Below, piece by piece: positions 30,906-34,343 of a stretch of 34,343 nt of DNA. Every line of letters begins with the position of its first letter. Within the stretch, counting starts at the first letter, position 1. Made by a program: the position numbers and the translations under genes. This stretch comes from Gammaproteobacteria bacterium (lineage in GTDB: Bacteria > Pseudomonadota > Gammaproteobacteria > Magnimaribacterales > Magnimaribacteraceae). Location of the stretch: positions 1-34,343 of the forward strand of contig SGZM01000010.1 in assembly GCA_004214065.1 (NCBI GenBank), in the 5' to 3' direction. The notes beneath the pieces are model-generated. The model was not told the origin of the DNA, searched no databases, and saw only the letters and a program-made list of their open reading frames with translations.

Positions 30906-33809
30906 ATGAAAAAATTTTTAATCATATCTTTAAGCATATTTACTGCTTTGAATCTCTTCTCGGCAGATGAAGTTGAAGAGGTTGTAGTAACTGGTTCACA
31001 AATTAAAGGGGCTCAAATTACAGGGGTTTTACCCGTAACAGTGCTCACATCTGATGATATAGATGCAATAGGTCCAGATGATGGAACTGAACTAATGGAA
31101 AATATAACAGAACAGGGATTGAACTATTTTTCAGAGGCAGAATCTGACTCAGGTGGAGTAAATTCTGCAAGAGGTGATGTTGGAGCTTATAACCTTAGAA
31201 ACATTGGTGTTGGTAATACTTTAGTCTTACTCAATGGAAGAAGGCTTGTAAATAATGCCGGTTACCAAACGGAATTACTAGGTGGCGATTATGTCCCTAC
31301 TATGTCGGTTAATACAAATCTTATACCTTCTAATGCTCTGGATAGAGTTGAACTATTAAAAGATGGTGCTTCAGCTATTTATGGTGCGGATGCTGTTGCT
31401 GGTGTGGTAAATAATGTTCTTGAAACTGATTTTACAGGCTTCGAAGTCTCATTCAGAGGTACTGGCTACGATCATTTTGCTGCAAATGATGACAGGATAC
31501 AAATTAAGTATGGTGGTGACTTCAATGAAGGACGTACAAATATCTCAGTGATGTTTGATTATTATGATAGAGATGCTATTGCAGCGTCAGAAGATCCAAG
31601 GTGGGGTGATTCAGATCACAGAAAATGGATTCCTGCAGATTCTTTGTGGGCAGGAGATACTTCCTTTAGAAATCTCTATTCAGGAAAATGGGCTCAATTA
31701 GATCTTCGAGGTAGAACAAATTACACAGACTCTGCTGGAGAAATCCAGATAATGCCTGCTACTGATCCAAGATGCTCTAGAGACGACTCTAAAGATACTG
31801 GATATGGCACCTGTTTAGGAGTGGATACTGTCTCTCTTGCTAACGGTGAATACTATATAAATCCTGGCCAATTCAGAGATTTCAGAGGAAAATTGGAAAG
31901 GGATAATACTTTTATATTTGTTAATCATGAGATGGCAAATGGCAATGAGCTTTTTGCTGAAATTGGACAGTATAATTCTGAGTATAGACGTTTAAAGGAA
32001 CCGGCTGGGGATTTCTCAACAGCCCTTCTAAATATAGGTCCGGACTATTACTACACCAATCTATTGGGTATAAACGATGATAACAGCAGTTCGAATAAGA
32101 ATATAAGAATAGATAATTGGAGACCTGATATAGGGCCTAGAATTATCAATGTTGATAAAGATACATCACGATATCTCATAGGTTTAAGAGGGACAACCGA
32201 TTCGGGTTGGGATTGGGAAACTGCCTTTCTAAAATCTAAAGCAAAATCAGAGGATTTCACTCAAAACCGTTTATCTAACAGTCTTCTGCAGGCTGGATTG
32301 AATGACGCTACTTCAAGCGCTATTAATATCTTTTCTTCGGATGTCAAAGCTTCATTAGCCCCCGCTATTGTTGATGTTTATAGAAATGATACAAGTGAAC
32401 TGAACTCATTAGATTTTAAAGCCTCTAATCCTGCTTTGTTTGATATGCCAGCAGGACCTGTTGCTTTATTGGTTGGTTTTGAATATCGACAAGAAAAGTA
32501 TTCTGATGACAGAGATCCTAGACTGGATGGGACAATACAATACACATCAGCAGTAACTGGTCTAACCTTTCCTTTCGTAGGAGATGTGCTTGGCTCAAGT
32601 CCAACGGTCGATACTAAAGCAGAAAGAGAAACTAATTCTATCTTTGCAGAATTAATTATTCCCTTGGCTGAAAATATTGAATCACAAGTAGCAATTAGAC
32701 ATGAAGATCCGGATGATACCGAATCATCGACTGTTGGGAAATTTGCTGTAGGTTGGAATGCCACTGAAAACTTATCATTTAGAGGCTCTATCTCAACCTC
32801 TTTTAGAGTTCCTAATTTGATTCAGCAAAATCAACCTTATGTCACTAGAAGCGGAAATGTAGATGATGCAGTAGGTGAATATGTTGGAGGATCAGTACTA
32901 GATGATAGATATCAAATTGGAAGCTATAGAATTGGTAATCCAAATTTGAAACCTGAAGAATCTGAAAATACGTCTTTAGGTTTTGTGTGGACTCCTGAAA
33001 TATTAGAAGGATTAACAATTACTTATGATTCTTGGGAGATAGAAAAAGAGAATACTATTGTTTTGCTCGGAAGACAGAACAGGATGGTTGCCGACTTGGT
33101 TGATTTACTCGATTACGGGACTTCAAATTGCTCAAGTTATAACAACACTAATGTTTTGAGAGACCCAAATCCTGGATATTCAGAATCAGACATTGCAGTA
33201 TTTACTGCTGCAGGCATCTGTCCTGTTGGAGAGGCGTATTTAGCTACAGACCCGTACGCCAATGCCGCAACAAGAACTCTCTCTGGAGATGATATTGGAG
33301 TGTATTATGACTTAGATACAGATATCGGAAGTTTTAAACTTACGATTAACTACTCTGAAACAGACGAATTTACTCAAAAACCAACAGCAGAATATGCCAA
33401 ATTAACTGCTGCGCAGTCTAGTGGAAGGATTCCATTTGATGTAACTCTCTCAGGTTTTGGCGACTTAGCAGGCCTGGACGGAAACTATACATCTAAAACT
33501 AGTATGAAACTTAATTATAGATATGGTGATTGGGGTGCTCAGATTTCAAGTTTAAAAAAGGGAGATTTTTATCAAAGTAGCGAAACGAGATCTGACGGAA
33601 CAAAGTATGTCATACCCTCCATGAGAACTGTTAATGCTTCAGTCTATTATAATTTTGATATTGGTGAATATGATGCAAGACTCAGATTAGCTGTCAAAAA
33701 TATTGACGATGAAAGGGCTCCATTAGCTGACAGGTTCTATGGCTTCTTCGCTGATGCACATCAAGACTATGGCAGAAATTATTATCTAGACTTTAGACTA
33801 AGAATGTAA
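30906..33809 (+). CDS. TonB-dependent outer-membrane receptor (second)
   Basis: Outer-membrane transporter of 967 residues. The start at 30906 is preferred to an in-frame ATG at 30867. It begins with a proper signal peptide (MKKFLIISLSIFTALNLFSA) and has a GGGGAAA ribosome-binding site 5 bases upstream, the same element used by the other receptor in this window. After the signal comes the TonB-box-like EEVVVTGSQIKG. The plug domain (about 35-185) has YNLRNIGVGNTLVLLNGRR and RVELLKDGASAIYGADAVAG. A long barrel ends YYLDFRLRM, with a terminal Met where Phe is usual. The VNTNLIPSNALDRVELLKDG pattern is typical of the large receptors abundant in marine bacteria. The substrate is unknown. A strong terminator follows 13 bases after the stop. 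Confidence 0.95.
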   Translation: MKKFLIISLSIFTALNLFSADEVEEVVVTGSQIKGAQITGVLPVTVLTSDDIDAIGPDDGTELMENITEQGLNYFSEAESDSGGVNSARGDVGAYNLRNIGVGNTLVLLNGRRLVNNAGYQTELLGGDYVPTMSVNTNLIPSNALDRVELLKDGASAIYGADAVAGVVNNVLETDFTGFEVSFRGTGYDHFAANDDRIQIKYGGDFNEGRTNISVMFDYYDRDAIAASEDPRWGDSDHRKWIPADSLWAGDTSFRNLYSGKWAQLDLRGRTNYTDSAGEIQIMPATDPRCSRDDSKDTGYGTCLGVDTVSLANGEYYINPGQFRDFRGKLERDNTFIFVNHEMANGNELFAEIGQYNSEYRRLKEPAGDFSTALLNIGPDYYYTNLLGINDDNSSSNKNIRIDNWRPDIGPRIINVDKDTSRYLIGLRGTTDSGWDWETAFLKSKAKSEDFTQNRLSNSLLQAGLNDATSSAINIFSSDVKASLAPAIVDVYRNDTSELNSLDFKASNPALFDMPAGPVALLVGFEYRQEKYSDDRDPRLDGTIQYTSAVTGLTFPFVGDVLGSSPTVDTKAERETNSIFAELIIPLAENIESQVAIRHEDPDDTESSTVGKFAVGWNATENLSFRGSISTSFRVPNLIQQNQPYVTRSGNVDDAVGEYVGGSVLDDRYQIGSYRIGNPNLKPEESENTSLGFVWTPEILEGLTITYDSWEIEKENTIVLLGRQNRMVADLVDLLDYGTSNCSSYNNTNVLRDPNPGYSESDIAVFTAAGICPVGEAYLATDPYANAATRTLSGDDIGVYYDLDTDIGSFKLTINYSETDEFTQKPTAEYAKLTAAQSSGRIPFDVTLSGFGDLAGLDGNYTSKTSMKLNYRYGDWGAQISSLKKGDFYQSSETRSDGTKYVIPSMRTVNASVYYNFDIGEYDARLRLAVKNIDDERAPLADRFYGFFADAHQDYGRNYYLDFRLRM

Positions 33810-33822
33810 TTTCTATAAGGTT

Positions 33823-33850
33823 AAAAAAGGGAGTTATTGCTCCCTTTTTT
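33823..33850 (+). terminator. Rho-independent terminator after the second TonB-dependent receptor
   Basis: AAAAAAGGGAG (33823-33833), loop TTATTG and CTCCCTTTTTT (33840-33850) form an 11-base-pair stem whose GC core is GGGAG/CTCCC. A T tract on the plus strand follows the core. An A tract on the other side makes it potentially bidirectional. It separates the receptor from the transporter gene 16 bases further on. Confidence 0.92.
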
Positions 33851-33865
33851 ATTTAGAATAAGAAA

Positions 33866-34343
33866 ATGAACTTTATACTTCAAAACAAAGGCTTTGGGTT
33901 TGGGCTATTGATAGCAATAGTTATTCTTGCACTCCCTACTCCTGAAGGCCTTTCTATTGAAGCTCAAAGAACGGCAGCAATATTTTTGCTAATGGGGACG
34001 TGGTGGGCTACTGAAGCAGTACCTGTTGCTGTTACAGCTTTAGTTCCTCTGGCAATATTTCCTTTGCTAGGAATTGTTGATATACAAGATGCAGCTGACC
34101 CATATGCCAACAAAACTATATATCTTTTTTTTGGTGGTTTTCTAATTGCAACTGCAATACAGAAATGGGACTTACACAAAAGGATAGCCTTATTTGTTCT
34201 TGAAAATGCAGGCTCCAATGGAGCTTCGCTAATACTGGGATTCATGCTTACAGCGGCATTGATAAGTATGTGGGTGATGAATACTGCGACTACCATTATG
34301 CTGTTACCTATTGGTCTAGCGGTTGTCACGGTCGTAAAAACTA
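33866..34343 (+). CDS. DASS/SLC13 family anion transporter, N-terminal part (cut by window edge)
   Basis: Reading from ATG at 33866, 159 codons are open to the right edge. The protein begins MNFILQNKGFGFGLLIAI and shows several membrane segments (about 10-28, 38-70, 88-105, 125-155). Motifs typical of the divalent anion/sodium symporter family are RTAAIFLLMGTWWATEAVP and IYLFFGGFLIATAIQKWDLHKRIAL. The first substrate/sodium motif, normally SNT, reads MNT here (SMWVMNTATTIMLLP). The family imports dicarboxylates, citrate or sulfate with sodium. The start has only a weak Shine-Dalgarno (AGAA). It lies 16 bases after a terminator, so a promoter must lie in or near 33841-33865, but none stands out. 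Confidence 0.9.
   Translation, partial: MNFILQNKGFGFGLLIAIVILALPTPEGLSIEAQRTAAIFLLMGTWWATEAVPVAVTALVPLAIFPLLGIVDIQDAADPYANKTIYLFFGGFLIATAIQKWDLHKRIALFVLENAGSNGASLILGFMLTAALISMWVMNTATTIMLLPIGLAVVTVVKT

Noticed and set aside
32378..32764. Minus-strand open frame of 128 codons
   Set aside because: It lies inside the second TonB-dependent receptor on the opposite strand and shows no family pattern.
33964..34329. Minus-strand open frame of 121 codons
   Set aside because: It lies wholly opposite the DASS transporter, which has clear family motifs and membrane segments.

Overview
The window looks like a compact, AT-rich chromosomal segment of a marine gammaproteobacterium, most likely of the SAR86 type. 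This is inferred from the conserved order tig-clpP-clpX-lon-hupB-ppiD, the very short gaps, two large TonB-dependent receptors, and many lipid and ketone oxidoreductases. No insertion sequence, phage, CRISPR array or rRNA is visible. No gene-free stretch exceeds 300 bases; the longest is the 177-base gap at 11256-11432.

Region 1 (1-6507, minus strand) is a protein quality-control block. It holds tRNA-His, trigger factor, ClpP, ClpX, Lon, HU-beta and the start of PpiD. HU has a near-consensus sigma70 promoter, a 5'-terminal hairpin and a strong terminator. clpP and lon each have a sigma32-like promoter with the same 13-base spacer.

Region 2 (6555-11255, minus strand) holds an acylphosphatase whose catalytic Asn is replaced by Lys, tRNA-Arg(TCT), a DadA-type D-amino acid dehydrogenase whose GTG start lies 6 bases after tRNA-Pro(TGG), and a TonB-dependent receptor.

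Region 3 (11433-23752) starts with folD and two Baeyer-Villiger-type flavin monooxygenases. It continues with an acyl-CoA ligase, an atypical SDR, a FabY-like ketoacyl synthase, an ACAD10/11-like acyl-CoA dehydrogenase, an APH-fold phosphotransferase, a DUF6285 protein and two SDRs. The ligase, SDR, kinase, small partner and dehydrogenase set resembles the LvaABCDE pathway of Pseudomonas putida. That pathway activates 4-keto or 4-hydroxy acids, phosphorylates the 4-hydroxyl and converts the product to a 3-hydroxyacyl-CoA for beta-oxidation. With two Baeyer-Villiger enzymes alongside, a route from ketones through lactones or esters and hydroxy acids to beta-oxidation is a reasonable hypothesis. 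This is the most interesting system in the window.

Region 4 (23780-28479) holds gpsA with a DUF4389 membrane protein, then a tight operon of a glutamine synthetase-like ligase, an HDAC-like amidohydrolase and an SDR. The trio suggests handling of acylated amines or polyamines.

Region 5 (28481-34343) holds an M48 lipoprotein protease translationally coupled to a patatin-like lipase, a second TonB-dependent receptor with a phased direct repeat at its promoter, and the start of a DASS/SLC13 anion transporter cut by the window edge.
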